A DNA stretch of 64,000 nt from Ligustrum vulgare (GCA_963555705.1 OY743172.1:26597446-26661445), one strand, 5' to 3'; positions 1 through 11,439 are shown, numbered from the stretch's first letter. The notes: generated by a model not told the origin, from the sequence alone. Translations and numbers: made by a program.

Positions 1-598
1 CTAGTCCTAATCCAGGCAAACCAATCAGCCCATCACCACCCCACTCCACAGTACCCTTAGCTTTATCCATTTCATTCTCGCTCTCTGAGTTATTAGAATT
101 GAACCCTGGTGGCATTGTGAACTGTCCCCCGCCACCACCATCACTCCTATTAACCTTCCTTCTATCCCCAATTGCAGAACCCCCTCCTTGTAACCTCTGG
201 GAAGACCGCCAATCCTCCTTGGATAACAGAGGTGGCGGCAGCCTTGGGTTCAGATTGACATTTGAGTAGTAGTAAGATGAATATGCCGGATCCGACCTAA
301 GATCTTCATCTGTCATGAACCCATTACTATTACTACTAGCAATTTCAGGGAAGGCCATTCCACTGCTGCTTCCCCCAACAAAATCAACGTATTTATACAA
401 CCCACCAATTGCCTTCAACGAACCATCAACAGTAGGTGGAGCTGATCCACTCCTATACATGTTCAGTTCCTTATCATGTTCATCAAAATCTTGGTGCCTC
501 TGTTCACGAAGCAAGAAACCAATTTCCTTCTCCAAGTCATCTCCAAAGGAATTTTCATTGTTTCCGAGCATTGGCCTCCTATTAAATTCAGATAACAT
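1..598 (-). CDS. PUM: Pumilio-family RNA-binding protein, N-terminal part (gene runs off the window)
   Basis: The minus strand is open without a stop from an ATG at 598-596 to the window edge, about 199 codons. The protein has features of the N-terminal NABP region of plant Pumilio proteins (Arabidopsis APUM1/2 type): an early FGDDLEKEIGFLL segment, RSGSAPPTVDGS near residue 50, SDPAYSSYYYSNVNLNPRLP near residue 100, GDRRKVN, and FTMPPGFNSNN. In this family the C-terminal PUF repeats, which lie outside the window, bind UGUA motifs in mRNA 3' UTRs in the cytoplasm and repress or destabilise the mRNA. No stop or frameshift is visible, and codon use is ordinary, unlike the decayed elements nearby. 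I chose the start because the reading frame and the family similarity both begin there, with an A-rich leader upstream. The family assignment is firm; the exact paralogue is not resolved. Confidence 0.9.
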   Translation of the reverse strand, partial: MLSEFNRRPMLGNNENSFGDDLEKEIGFLLREQRHQDFDEHDKELNMYRSGSAPPTVDGSLKAIGGLYKYVDFVGGSSSGMAFPEIASSNSNGFMTDEDLRSDPAYSSYYYSNVNLNPRLPPPLLSKEDWRSSQRLQGGGSAIGDRRKVNRSDGGGGGQFTMPPGFNSNNSESENEMDKAKGTVEWGGDGLIGLPGLGL

Positions 599-1154
599 TT
601 TTTCACAACACCAAAATCCTCCTTCCACAACGGAAATTAAAATTAATCCCACCAAAATCAGGGGGGGGGGGGGGGGGGGGGAAAGGCCTTAGAAAGCTCT
701 AAAGAATACAACTTTTACTCTAAAAACTAAACCTACAAAACCTGAATTAACAACGTGGAAATCGAAGCTTTGAGCTCATAAAAATCCATTCTCAATCAAG
801 CTTCAAGAAATTCTATTTTTTTACAAGAAAACCAACGAAACACAATGATTAAACCCTGAAATTTACTATAAGCCTTCTTATTCGCTTTGAATTTCAAGAA
901 AATAGCAAAGGAGTGTTCTGATAAAAGTAGAGTCGAGTAGTGGTATGGGGTTCGAGGTTTATAAATGATTGACGAGAGAGAATCTTATAAGTCTTGTACA
1001 TACAAGTGATCAACACGGCGGCGAATTTCTCTTTCACAGAAGTGAACCCTGAGGGTTTGTATTATGCTAGAGAAAGAGACAAGGAGAAGATTAGGTCAGG
1101 TGAAAATTAAATTAAAATCAATAAAAAATTTGATAAAACCTTGATAGCGGTCGA
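599..1154 (-). promoter_or_regulatory. Leader and proximal promoter of the Pumilio gene
   Basis: This is the sequence upstream of the ATG. It holds a 21-base G run on the plus strand (661-681), which is a poly-C tract in the sense strand, and CT-rich stretches around 1010-1090 typical of plant leaders. A TTTATAAA-like motif lies on the minus strand near 958-965. The leader length and transcription start are inferred. The hAT element at 1163 begins only about 565 bases upstream of the ATG. Confidence 0.5.
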
Positions 1155-1162
1155 GTTAACAC

Positions 1163-1780
1163 TAGGAATGGCAAAAAGACTCATCGGCTCGAGTCGCTCT
1201 GGCTCGGCTCGAAAAAAGCTCGGGTTAAGCTCAGCTCGTGGCTCGAGGTTTCGAGTCAATTTTTTTTTTGAGAGACAGGCTCGGGCTCGGCTCGGCTCGA
1301 GCCAAAAAAAAGCCTAAAAAAAAAAGCTTGATAAGAGCTTGAGCAACGAATTTCAACCACGAGCTCGACTCAACTTGCTATATATATACATTTTCAATAA
1401 AAATTTTATGAATTTTTGCTATAAAAATAAAAAAAATTAAGCCTTTGTTCTCTTTACTGTTTTGAGGTCGTTTTCTGTTTTTATTTTCGAAAACGATAAA
1501 AACGCGTTCTCTTTAACATTTTCGAAAACGCATTTTGGAAAGAAAAAAAATTTGTACACAAAACGGAAAACGCCTGAAACATCGTTTTGGGCGTTTTGTG
1601 TGTATTTCGACAAAAAATGTCCAAAACGCGGAAAACGCGTTTTGGGAAATTATTATTATTATTATTATTTTTTAGAATTATCTTAACTTAGAATTAAGCT
1701 TAATATAAAGTTTTTATTTTTTTTATTTTTTTATTATTTTTTTTAGAATTATCCTAACTTGAAACTAAGCCTAAATAAAG

Positions 1781-1811
<31 letters not shown>

Positions 1812-2472
1812 AATTATCCTAACTTGGAACTTAGTTTAAATAAAGTTTTATTGAATTCAATATCGACATTACAAAAAAAATTAAATGAGAATTTTTGTTG
1901 TTATATTTCAAAAAATACAATGATAAATGGACTCTGGTGGTTTTGAAAAAACTTGCATTTTTCTGGATTTTAATAGAAGTAGAGCTTTCTCAAGTCCCGA
2001 ACCTGACCAAGCTGTGTTAATATAGACTCTTAATGCTCACATTAGTGTGTTGCATGTAACCATATTTTTAGTGTATTGTGAAAGGAAATTTGAGTTGGAG
2101 TTAGTAGTATTCTGCAAGCAAATTAATTAAAAATAGTTTAAATAGTGTTCTGCAAAATTTCAAACAGAACGTGTTTTCCAGCTTTTCATTTTCAAAAACA
2201 GTTTTCAGAAATGACAAACCAAACGCGTTTTCAGCAAATTTGAAAACAAAAATGAAAACACAAAACACAAAACATTTTCGAAAATGAAAATACAAAATAA
2301 AATACAAACATAACGCCTCCTAAAAACTCGGGACTTGGCTCGACTGGAAAAAAGCTCTAGTCGAGCCTTATTTTTGGGGTCGAGCTCGGCTCGGAAAAAA
2401 AAAAAGCCCGACCCCTAAAAACTCGAGCCGAACTCGAGCCTTGATCTTCGGTTCGGCTCGTTGACATCCCTA
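1163..2472. mobile_element. Non-autonomous hAT element with 8-bp target duplication
   Basis: The ends are imperfect inverted repeats: TAGGAATGGCAA on the left and, reverse-complemented, TAGGGATGTCAA on the right. Exact 8-bp direct repeats GTTAACAC flank them (1155-1162 and 2473-2480), which is the hAT hallmark. The subterminal regions are rich in CTCGGCTCG-type motifs on both sides, probably transposase-binding repeats. No transposase coding sequence is visible. About 880 bp of the interior is a different, nested element. Confidence 0.88.
1441..2320. mobile_element. PIF/Harbinger-like MITE nested in the hAT element (copy 1)
   Basis: The left end reads GCCTTTGTTCTCTTT and the right end reads ATAACGCCTCC, degenerate versions of the better-preserved ends of the copy at 59951. 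TAA flanks both sides (1438-1440, 2321-2323), as expected of PIF/Harbinger target duplications. The subterminal parts carry repeated ACGCGTTTT and TTTTCGAAAA motifs shared with the copies at 36901 and 59951. The interior is AT-rich with long T runs and no coding region. Confidence 0.7.
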
Positions 2473-2498
2473 GTTAACACGCATATAGTTTTCGACTT

Positions 2499-2636
2499 CA
2501 AGGAAAATGCTAAAGTTACCCCGAAAGTGTATTGCGAGTTGTACCGCACAGGTATATGGGCAATGTAATGGCCATTTCACACTCCCCATATGTGAGTGCG
2601 CGGTACACTTTCACAGTACCTGTAGCATTGTCTTTA
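2499..2636. mobile_element. Small hairpin MITE-like inverted repeat
   Basis: The left arm (AATGCTAAAG, then GAAAGTGTA and GTACCGCAC) and the right arm (2598-2635) are imperfect reverse complements over about 40 bases. They enclose a centre with CATATGTGAG. A clear target duplication was not found, so the superfamily is open. Confidence 0.5.
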
Positions 2637-4340
2637 GGTAATTGTCAATTTTGAAAATAAAAAACTAAAATTAAATTAAATGAAAAATTAGTGTAGATTA
2701 ATGTCGTACTTAAATCCGTGTTGATTAATGCAATTGTCATTTGAACTCGTGATTTAATCCGTGTAAATTAATGTCGTATTATATGCCGAGCCTTTATACA
2801 ATAACCAAAAGTCAAGACTAGATGTTACGGGCTAAACCAAATATCACAAAGTCGTAACATTTTACAAACACCAAACTTGCTAATCATTGGTAAAATTATA
2901 ACTATTAGAATACAAAAACACAAATGTGTCGACATGAAAATATTTGATCAGGATACGAGTAAACTCATAATGCTAAAAAGGTGGATATTCATGTAGGTAG
3001 CTCCAAATTTCAGTTTCGACGATATACATATATTTCGAACCACCGGGAGATACCTGCCACCCCGAAAAAATCACTTCAAGTATTTGACGTTCCAGCATTT
3101 AAAAGTAAAAAAATATGAAAAATATGAATACAAAGTATTCAACAAGTAACCGTATTTTTCTTTTCAAGAACATGATAATGGGGTCATATTACAATTAAAC
3201 TATTATCGTGACTGCACATGTGACAAACAGTGAATGTAAAACCCTAAATTTAAGTATGGTATTTCACGAAATCTTTAAACAAGCATAGAGTCAAAATTTC
3301 TGAAATCTATTAACAAGCGTAATCGCATCATTATCCAGTTACTGAACTCCATGACATGAATATCAAAACAAGCGTCATAGAATGATTAACAAGTGAGATA
3401 AAGTATCATAATATTATTATGTAGAAATCTTGACTTTTATGCAATATTGAAATAAATAACGCATAATTAACACGAAGTGACATTTAAGAGCACATAAAAA
3501 GAAATATGTGTTACTTACAATTACCGAGTCCCTAAAATAACAAAAGAATAAAAAATCAAAAATCTGTTTTTCTAAAAGCTATTTAAGGTATCGATACATG
3601 ATATTGATATCTGTGGTTCGCACCTTTAATCTGATTTGATCATGGCTGAATCTCGACATTCACTTTAGCAAATAATGCATAATCTCTACAAGCATGGTAT
3701 ATGACATATTAGGATCATGCTATTGTATTAGCATGCCTTGATTCAAAATCAAAATTAGATAATAACATAATACTTTTAAAACTAGAAACTGAAAATAATT
3801 TTTTTTAATTTTTCTGTTATGAACTTGGCGTATTTTCATCACTATAGATAGTATCTATTTATAGTGCAAAACTGTAGGCGTGACAATCATTTCCTAAATT
3901 TTAAAATAATATTTTAGGATAATCATAAGCTAAACTAGCTTAGAGGAGTCATCTTGGGGAAGTAACTACTGCATGTAGGCACTCATTCGAAGCGAGTCAG
4001 TTGTCATGCTATAGTTGGATACTATGGTGGCCAATCAGAGGCCACCAATTTATCAAACACGTGCTGAAACCTTAAATAACCGTCTGCATGTTTCGATTCG
4101 CGAAGAACATGTATCGATACATAACTTTGATTTTCTTCATAATTGACCTTTCTATAAATGAGGAAAATGTGGGTTCTTACAGTAGATGTTTGAGTTTTAC
4201 TTTTTAAACTAAAAATCAAATTCTTAGTACATTTTGATAAAAGTTGATTATGTATATTGAAAATTGATAAAAACTATGAATCTCGTAAAATGTGTTATTA
4301 AAAATGAATTTAAAAAAAAGTTAATCTATAATGATAATAA
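2637..4340. other. AT-rich intergenic DNA, no gene seen
   Basis: The interval is about 70 percent A+T, with only short chance ORFs. I saw no splice-compatible coding run, RNA gene or element ends. It lies between the small hairpin element and the 3' end of a Helitron. Confidence 0.5.
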
Positions 4341-4431
4341 CTAGTGATTAGCACGTACGTTGTACGTCTTATGCATAGCGTAAATATGATGCATAGTCGT
4401 AATAATGGAAAAAACTTAAATAGTTGAAATG

Positions 4432-4432
<1 letters not shown>

Positions 4433-4487
<55 letters not shown>
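4433..4487. repeat. (TA)n microsatellite followed by poly-T
   Basis: An uninterrupted TA dinucleotide run of about 27 units is followed by a T run, just inside the 3' end of the minus-strand Helitron. Confidence 0.95.
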
Positions 4488-4495
<8 letters not shown>

Positions 4496-5077
4496 TTTAT
4501 TTAATCTATGTACATAATGTGAGAATATTGAATAAATAGAAATGTAATGTTTTGATTACAATAACTTTATTTTGTAAATTGTACCTCTCATGTGAAAGAT
4601 GATTAATTTGTGTAATTTATTCTATATTAATAAATAATTTTTTAACATTAATATATGCAATGTTTTATTGAACTAAAATGTAACATTAAAATTACAATAA
4701 AATTTCTTTGTATACAATATTTTTTGTTATTTTTATTTTCTACTTTTACCAATACCTTTGTTGTTTGCATTGAAATTCCATGTGAAAGTGTGACATAAAA
4801 TTTCCCATGAGCTTAAACTACCATGTAACTCCCATAATTTATAAGTGATAAACATTCATAAATCTCAAGTCTTAATTGTCAATCATACGTTTTGAATATA
4901 AAATGCATATTTGATGACTCAATCCACCAAGACGAAGTTTTCAGTATATATGTATAGTTACAAAATGGAGGATATTACACTCAAAATGCAAGTATATACA
5001 GCAAATAGAAGATAACATGATTCAATAATAAATTGGATACAATCATCTGAAACACGAATAAGTTCAAAACCATGGAA

Positions 5078-6804
5078 TCAATTCAAACATGAACAACGTA
5101 TACCACTAACTACGTGGTATGATTGACCACTACCAATAATCACGCCATCTGCTCTCCATCCGGCCATCTGTAACCATGCTTAAATAATTAGCGGGCAATG
5201 CCTATTTTTGACACAATAAATATTAGCACTAATAAAAAAGTATAGAATCTAATTAAAGACTACATTTCTAAATAAAAATTACCAAATTTTACAAAGAATA
5301 GCCATTATTTTTCAATTACGAAAAAAAGGAAAAAAATATCATATAAACATAAACAATAAAGAAAAATAACGCATAGGCATAACACATTTTTTACTGAAAA
5401 ATAAATAAAAATTGTAATAATGTGAGAATAATAATATGAAATTTTATTACAACATTGTTAAATGTGATGGTATGTTAATTTAATACCAAATAAATGAAAT
5501 AGTATAATAATGTGGAATTATAACAATGTAATTCTTAACAATAAATTAATTAATGTAATAAATCTCCCTTACATGATTATAACCAATACAGTGAAGTCAA
5601 CAAACCCATTCTACTCATTTCCTCCACTTCCTTGGGTTATATCCATTTGATCAAATATCTAAATTGCTACTCTAGATGCAACTAAATATTTTTCCATTTA
5701 TAGTAACGTAAATGTGGCATGCTACCGATGTTATCAACCTCCAAATAAGAAATTTATCTATTATTCTATAAGAGATCTAAAGAAGCACTAAAAAAAGAGT
5801 TACTACAAAACAATTTCTTCTATTGTTTCATGGGACGGAAAATCCACTATGAATCAAATTTTCTTGTGAACATAAAGTTTCCAGTAAATATGGCTTCTTT
5901 GTCTACACATCAAAACCCATAAATTATCAAATGAGATTTACAAAAATAGCATTCAATTTCTACAGGCTAGAGTCAGTTGAAAAATGTTCTTTCTAGTTTC
6001 TAACGGTAAAACAGCATTGTAGCATTAAATCAGGGAAAACAATTTCCCCCCGTAAAAGACAATGTATCTCAGCATAAGAGGAAACTTTGTGGTCAAAAGA
6101 AATTCATACTTAAGGATCCAAAAGAAAAACAGTTTCCCCCCATAAAAGAAAATGTATCCAAGCATAAGTAGAAACTATTGCCAAATGAACCCAAAATAAT
6201 GAAATGGTTTACACAGAGAGATAACTACTACTAACTGTTAACATGTATATGTGGTGCCAAGTGTTCGACAGGTATAGCATTTTATATAGTCATGCTATAT
6301 ATAACATGAGAATAATATAATACCTCTATTAAATCTCACTAAAATTTACCTCGAGAAATAATTTTTTGTAGCTAACAATATGTTATCAGACTGGAGATGA
6401 GAGCTTACCTGGACCAGGGGTAAAGTGGCATCACTTGGATTTGATGAACCATCATCAGAGAAAACATTCCTACAACTCATGTAAACATCATAATATTAAT
6501 AGATATTAACATGTTATATCTTTAAATGTTTTTAAACCATGGCAAACCAATATAAGTTTTTAATCGGTTAACTTGTGTAGCATAAAGTGAATTTTTACTG
6601 TCCTTTAACTTGAGAAGGACATTTACAAATATACTAATGTTTTGAAAATACGATTTATTCAGATGATTGGTTTCAGTATCCAAAGGTCGGTTGTTCTTCA
6701 ATATTTTGTAATGAAAAACAAATTTAAAAATATTTTGCAGACATCTACTTACCAAAACCAAAGAAAGGACCCCTACGTTCTTCAATTTTCTAATTGCAAA
6801 TACC
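5078..6804 (-). pseudogene. Exon-like host gene fragments captured by the Helitron
   Basis: Three minus-strand segments have splice-like borders. 6753-6804 is preceded by TTCTTCAG and followed by GTAAGT. 6409-6469 is preceded by GAGTTGTAG and followed by GTAAGC, and is open in one frame (SDDGSSNPSDATLPLVQ). 5078-5167 is preceded by GGTTACAG and is open for 29 residues (MAGWRADGVIIGSGQSYHVV) to a TGA. The order and strand agree with one transcript running the same way as the Helitron. The phases of the first two segments do not join directly, so an exon may be missing or one call may be wrong. I do not recognise the parent gene. Capture of host exons is common in plant Helitrons. Confidence 0.4.
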
Positions 6805-7731
6805 CTGAAGAATAAAATGAGAAAAACATAAAAATATCGACGAACAGCTCCAAAAGACTCGTTGATAATAAAGAGAAATCGGTGAGTCATTTGTATTTCA
6901 AATTATTGTATGTACAGAGGAGGTGCACAAGTTACCAAGAATAAAATTAATCCTATAACATGTTCTCTTTTTTAATCATGGCCCAAAATGAGATACGCTT
7001 GGTAAAGAATCACAAATTTCAACTGTTCTTAGTAGGATTTATGCTACTATTATTTACGTTTTTCCTTTTTTAATGTGGAAAAAATATAAGGAAGAAACCT
7101 ACCACCATTCAACATTCTGCTTGGACGGCGTCAGGCGAGAGGTCTGTCATCACCCCTCATTCTTCATCATACACCATCCCTCTAGCATAGTTCTAGAGTA
7201 GACGATCAGCGGGGGTGCAAAATTGGGGATAGCGAGAAAAAGCCAAGAGGGGTGTTCTAGGATTTTCTACTATCCTGGAACGATAAGGGGATTACGAAAT
7301 TGGGGTGGCGCAAGGAAGACGACGAAGATGGAGAGGTCGTTTGGTTTCTAGGGTATCAAATGGAGAAGGCGACAGTGGGAGGCGTTGATAGGCAAAAGAT
7401 GTAGGTGTTTTCCAATCGAGAAGAATAATGGGTTTCTTGGTTTCGAGGGTGTTCATGTTCAAATGAATAGGCGGTGATGGACTATTTCTAAGCAATCGGA
7501 CGGTGGTGATGGGAAGCGCCGATGAAAGACGACGATGAACGATCGGGAGAGTCGTTCTCCATTGGAGAGAAGAGAAACGGGTAGAGACAGATCGTGTAAC
7601 CTAAGTATTATTTTTTCAATCTAATGTATTTATTGGCGAGAATGGTGTAGGTGGTATAAAGGAAATAAAGTGAGGGCAAAATAGGAAAGTGAAAGATTTT
7701 TTCACATCCATACTTTTTAAGGTAGTTTAGA

Positions 7732-8208
7732 TAAGAAGAAGAAGAAGTGTCACATGACTCATTATTTGGATGAGAAATCTCTCGCTAATATTTTATAATT
7801 CTTGATTTACCCATCAATTATTATCATTGTTAATATTCTCAATTAATAATATCATTAATGGACTCTAAATTAAATATTGAACTCTTCAAATTCATTAATT
7901 GGTACATCTTGTTTCCTTAAATTCACTAATCGTCAATTTGGTAAATATCTTTTGTTTATAAATAAAGAATCTAAAAATTTGCTATTTTTTAGGTAAATAA
8001 AATATATTGTTGAAAAGAAGTTTGAAAAAAAATTGTGGTTAAAAAGTGGTTTGAAAAATGTGTTGCCAAACACTGCCTATTTAGTCTCGCATTAGAATTG
8101 TAGCATTGTTTTCATTGTTAACTTTTATTTTATTGAATCGTGATGGAAAAGCTTTTATTAAATCTATTTATAGATGTTATATTGTTAATCGTTATATTTT
8201 ATGGTTTG
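7732..8208. other. AT-rich spacer with a dispersed-repeat fragment
   Basis: There is no gene. The part around 8010-8075 carries the motif GTGGTTAAAAAGTGG, shared with the dispersed family seen near 15.8 kb and 27 kb. Confidence 0.4.
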
Positions 8209-8213
8209 TAACT

Positions 8214-8797
8214 TGTTAGGATATTTGACCCAAATTAAGAATATGAATATCTTGAACAATTAATTTTCTTGTTAAAATGGTTAACTTGGAGACGAAGTTA
8301 AGGTTGAAAAGAAAAGGTAGTTAATCTTTTGGTATGAATTGCTTTCCTTATTCTGATTATTCTACTTCAACAAGGAAATATCTTGGAGTACAAGTAATAC
8401 ACTTTTTTGAGTGATGTTTACCTATAAATATGTGTATTGAGGAGCCAATTAATGACACATTAATTAGAGAGTATTTTGAGGAAAAATGTAGTCTAGCATC
8501 TTAGTTTTTCTTGGGTTCTTTGTGAGTTGTACAAAGAAGTAGAAATTGGTAGATATAGTAAAGCTTGGTTATTTTTCTTGCAATACTTGGGGGGTTTGGT
8601 GAGTGCAAATTCTATATAATTGTAACAATTTATTATATAGTGAAAAACTTTGGCGAGGGTCCGTGGACGTAGGCAAGTTTCCGAACCACGTAAATTTCTG
8701 TATTCGTACTTATTTTCTTGTTGGCTCAATTATTTCTTGAACATCAAAAACTCCTGTGGGGTTAATTAGAGAGAGAATTTGTGTGTAATTCCCAACA
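8214..8797 (+). repeat. 5' LTR of the 2.2-kb copia element
   Basis: It is 584 bp, with TGTTAGG and CCCAACA termini. It contains CCTATAAATATGTG (about 8420-8434) as a plausible TATA box. It differs from the 3' LTR by scattered substitutions, so the insertion is not very recent. Confidence 0.85.
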
Positions 8798-8842
8798 GTG
8801 GTGCCGTCGACGGGGAAATCGACGTCTAATTAACAGAGCATC

Positions 8843-9430
8843 ATGCGATTCGAAGATTTTTTTGGAGTAAAAGAAAATATGTTTGGAAAGTACAACGTGG
8901 AGAAATTTGACTGGAAGATCAATTTTGGCTTGTGGTAAGTACAAGTCATGGATGAATTGATTCAGACGGGACATTTGCTATGAAGGAACTTTGGGAAAAA
9001 CTGAAAGAGTTTGTATCGGGTGAAGAACTTGTCAAATAACTTATATCTGAAGAAGCGGTTTCATTCTTTGAGAATGAATGCAGGTATGAAAATCTTAGAC
9101 CATCTTAGTGTTCTCAATGGGATTGTTTCTGAACTGGAATCTAATGGAATTAAGATTGATGATGAAGATATAAGGTTCATCTGGTCTCTTTCATCCACAT
9201 TTGAGTACATCATGCTGATTTTGATGTACGGGAAGGAAACGGTGGAATTTTTAGAAGTTAAGTTGATTAGGTTGAAGTGACAGTTCATCTGAAAATGCTT
9301 TGCTTGTTACTGAAAAGTGGAAGAGATGTAACTCCATGAAGAAGAAGGTAATATGTTGGAACTCTAGTAAATCTAGTCATGTGAGAAGAAATTATCCAAA
9401 AGGTAGAGTAGAGTCGGTTAACTGCTTAGA
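8843..9430 (+). pseudogene. copia gag remnant
   Basis: An ATG shortly after the primer-binding site opens a frame with MFGKYNVEKFDW, a decayed form of the copia gag start, and stops soon after. A second open piece (9011-9280) has the gag helix pattern: FHSLRMNAGMKILDHLSVLN, then GIKIDDEDIRFIWSLSSTFE, as in the UBN2-type gag domain. A vestige of the zinc knuckle follows (CWNSSKSSHVRRNYP at about 9353), with the second Cys and the last Cys lost. Frameshifts and stops make it non-functional. The family would form the virus-like particle. Confidence 0.7.
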
Positions 9431-9840
9431 GGTTGACAATGCGACTCTCCTGGTAGAGGGTGGTGATGATGTACTATAGTAAGATGAGACTTTCTTATGG
9501 CATGAAGCCAGTTGCCATGATAGAGGATGTGTTCTTACTGGGGGTACATGTGTTTACACACGGGCATTGATTTAGCGTTAATGTAAGGTGTGTGGTGAAA
9601 TTGATATCGATGGCTGATGAGCTCCCAAGGAAAGCCAAACATGGGGGTTGCACCATAATTTTTCAGCAAGGTTTATTTCGACATGAGCTGATGAAATCTC
9701 GGAATTCGTTGATAATTCTGAGTGTTGGTTATACTCATATGGTGGAGTATGAGATCGTCAAAGTGTTAAATGCTTGCCTGTTTACCCAATGATTGAATTT
9801 GAATTTTGTGGCTTGGATGAATTTGTATTAAGGTGGAGAT

Positions 9841-10425
9841 TGTTAGGATATTTGACCCAAATTAAAAATGGGAATATCTTGGACAATTGATTTTCTTGTT
9901 AAAATGGTTAACTTGGAGACGAAGTTAAGGTTGAAAAGAAAAGGAAGATAATCTTTTGGTATAAATTGCTTTCCTTATTCTGATTATTCTACTTCAACAA
10001 GGAAATATCTTGGGGCACAAGTAATACACGTTTTTTGAGTTATGTTTATCTATAAATATGTATATTGAGGAGCCAATTAATTGCACATTGACTAGAGAGT
10101 ATTGTGATGAAAAATGTAGTCTAACATCTTAGTTTTTCTTGGGTTCTTTGTGGGTTGTACAAAGAAGTAGAAATTGGTAGATATGATAAAGCTTGGTTAT
10201 TTTTCTTACAATATTTGAGGGGTTTGGTGAGTGCAAATTCTATATAATTGTAACAATTTATTATATAGTGAAAAGTTTTGGCGAGGGTCTGTGGACGTAG
10301 GCAAGTTGCCGAACCACGTAAATTTCTGTATTCGTACTTATTTTCTTGTTGGCTCAATTATTTCTTGAACATCAAAAATTCCTATGGGGTTAATTAGAGA
10401 GGGAATTTGTGTGTAATTCCCAACA
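9841..10425 (+). repeat. 3' LTR of the 2.2-kb copia element
   Basis: It is 585 bp and nearly collinear with the 5' LTR. It is preceded by the polypurine tract and followed by the TAACT target duplication. Confidence 0.85.
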
Positions 10426-10430
10426 TAACT

Positions 10431-11135
10431 TTTATTACAGTTTTTGTCTAACTAAATTTTGAAGACATTCAAATCCACAAATTTCTTTTTTTATATACTT
10501 CGAATTATTATAAATCTTGATAAAATATTAAATATTGAAAATTTCACAAAGTTTCCGAGATTTTCGAATTTTGGTTTAAAATGAAGTTTGTGTATTCCGA
10601 AAATTTTGGAACAAAAATTGGAACAACATTTTGATTCTGAAATTTTTTGAAACTGAACTTGAAACACTTGTTTTCGATTTGTTCCATCTAAAAAACACCC
10701 CTAAGCACAATTATTTGTAAATTATTAATAAATTTTCCATGGTCAAGAATTCTATGAGCCATCAAAAGTATTTCGAATGGTTAACTATTCGTTTTCACGA
10801 TGTCAATCTTGTATTTTATTATACTTTATATTTCGTTCTTTTAACTAATAGATCCAACTTAGCTACTTTATTCATATCATATTTAAAAAAAAAAATTATG
10901 ATAGAAATAGTTGTCTTAGTATCTGCGATTCTTAATATTTTAAAAAAATTAAAATCGTGCATCGCACCTCCACATAAATAGTTTTAAAAAAATGGGAGCC
11001 AAATCGGGGTTAAAATTCATTTTCAATCACATTCTCTGGACAAATTAATATTAGACATTAATATTTTTTATTTTAATGATACATCCTCCAAAAATATCAC
11101 ATCTTTCAAAATTTATTCTAAAAAGTTGGACAAAC
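10431..11135. other. AT-rich DNA without a recognisable gene
   Basis: Only short accidental ORFs occur. This is the continuation of the target sequence interrupted by the copia insertion at 8214-10425. Confidence 0.4.
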
Positions 11136-11149
11136 AAGGACTCACTTCT

Positions 11150-11259
11150 AGGATTCGAAAGAGTTCCGCAATGGCTAGGTGCTCTAGTTTCCCTCACCCG
11201 ATCTCGAGTTCGAATCATACCTCCCCTATACTCCCCTCTCTTCACCTATTACCACCTTT

Positions 11260-11295
<36 letters not shown>

Positions 11296-11299
11296 AAAA
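11150..11299 (+). mobile_element. tRNA-derived SINE with 14-bp target duplication
   Basis: The sequence contains a box A-like AGTTCCGCAATGG (11162-11174) and a box B-like AGTTCGAATCA (11207-11217) about 33 bases apart, as in an internal RNA polymerase III promoter. It ends in (AAT)n and an A-rich tail. The direct repeat AAGGACTCACTTCT flanks it on both sides (11136-11149 and 11300-11313), the mark of LINE-assisted insertion. The total of about 150 bp is short for a plant SINE. The family is not identified. Confidence 0.75.
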
Positions 11300-11439
11300 A
11301 AGGACTCACTTCTTTTTAGAGCGTGTTCAATTTTACATCTTCCTCGCTACGACCTTTGTCACACTCATTATCGTTTAAATAAGTAAACTTTGACATTTTA
11401 CTTTTTACTTTTAAGCCAAGCTCGTGCCAAGATAAATAA

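Larger units (their letters stand above)
4341..7731 (-). mobile_element. Complete non-autonomous Helitron, 3.4 kb
   Basis: On the minus strand the element begins TCTAAACTACCTTAAAAAG at 7731 after an A. It ends near 4341 with a hairpin ACGTAC-AAC-GTACGT followed by GCTAATCACTAG and then T. This matches Helitron structure: 5' TC, a 3' hairpin shortly before CTAG, and insertion between A and T without target duplication. No Rep/helicase coding is present, so it would need trans mobilisation. The interior includes a (TA)n tract, exon-like segments (separate entry) and a GC-richer patch at about 7090-7600 near its 5' end. Confidence 0.78.
8214..10425 (+). mobile_element. Deleted Ty1/copia-type LTR retrotransposon with both LTRs
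   Basis: Two LTRs of about 585 bp (8214-8797 and 9841-10425) start TGTTAGGATA and end CCCAACA. They flank about 1 kb of internal sequence. TAACT is duplicated on both sides (8209-8213 and 10426-10430). A primer-binding site starting TGGTGCCGTCGACGGGG, close to the tRNA-Asp complement, lies just after the 5' LTR. The polypurine tract AAGGTGGAGAT abuts the 3' LTR. Only gag remains inside; protease, integrase, RT and RNase H are missing, so the copy is non-autonomous. Confidence 0.88.

Noticed and set aside
6522..6890. 122-residue minus-strand ORF in the Helitron
   Set aside because: It is AT-rich with no domain. Splice-like borders inside it suggest a short exon (6753-6804) with intron sequence rather than one long coding region.
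8493..8729. 78-residue minus-strand ORF, repeated almost identically at 10121-10357
   Set aside because: Both copies lie inside the two LTRs of the same element, so the conservation reflects LTR duplication, not a gene.
11150..11299. tRNA gene
   Set aside because: Box-like motifs are present but no cloverleaf fits. The A/T-rich tail and 14-bp duplication indicate a SINE.
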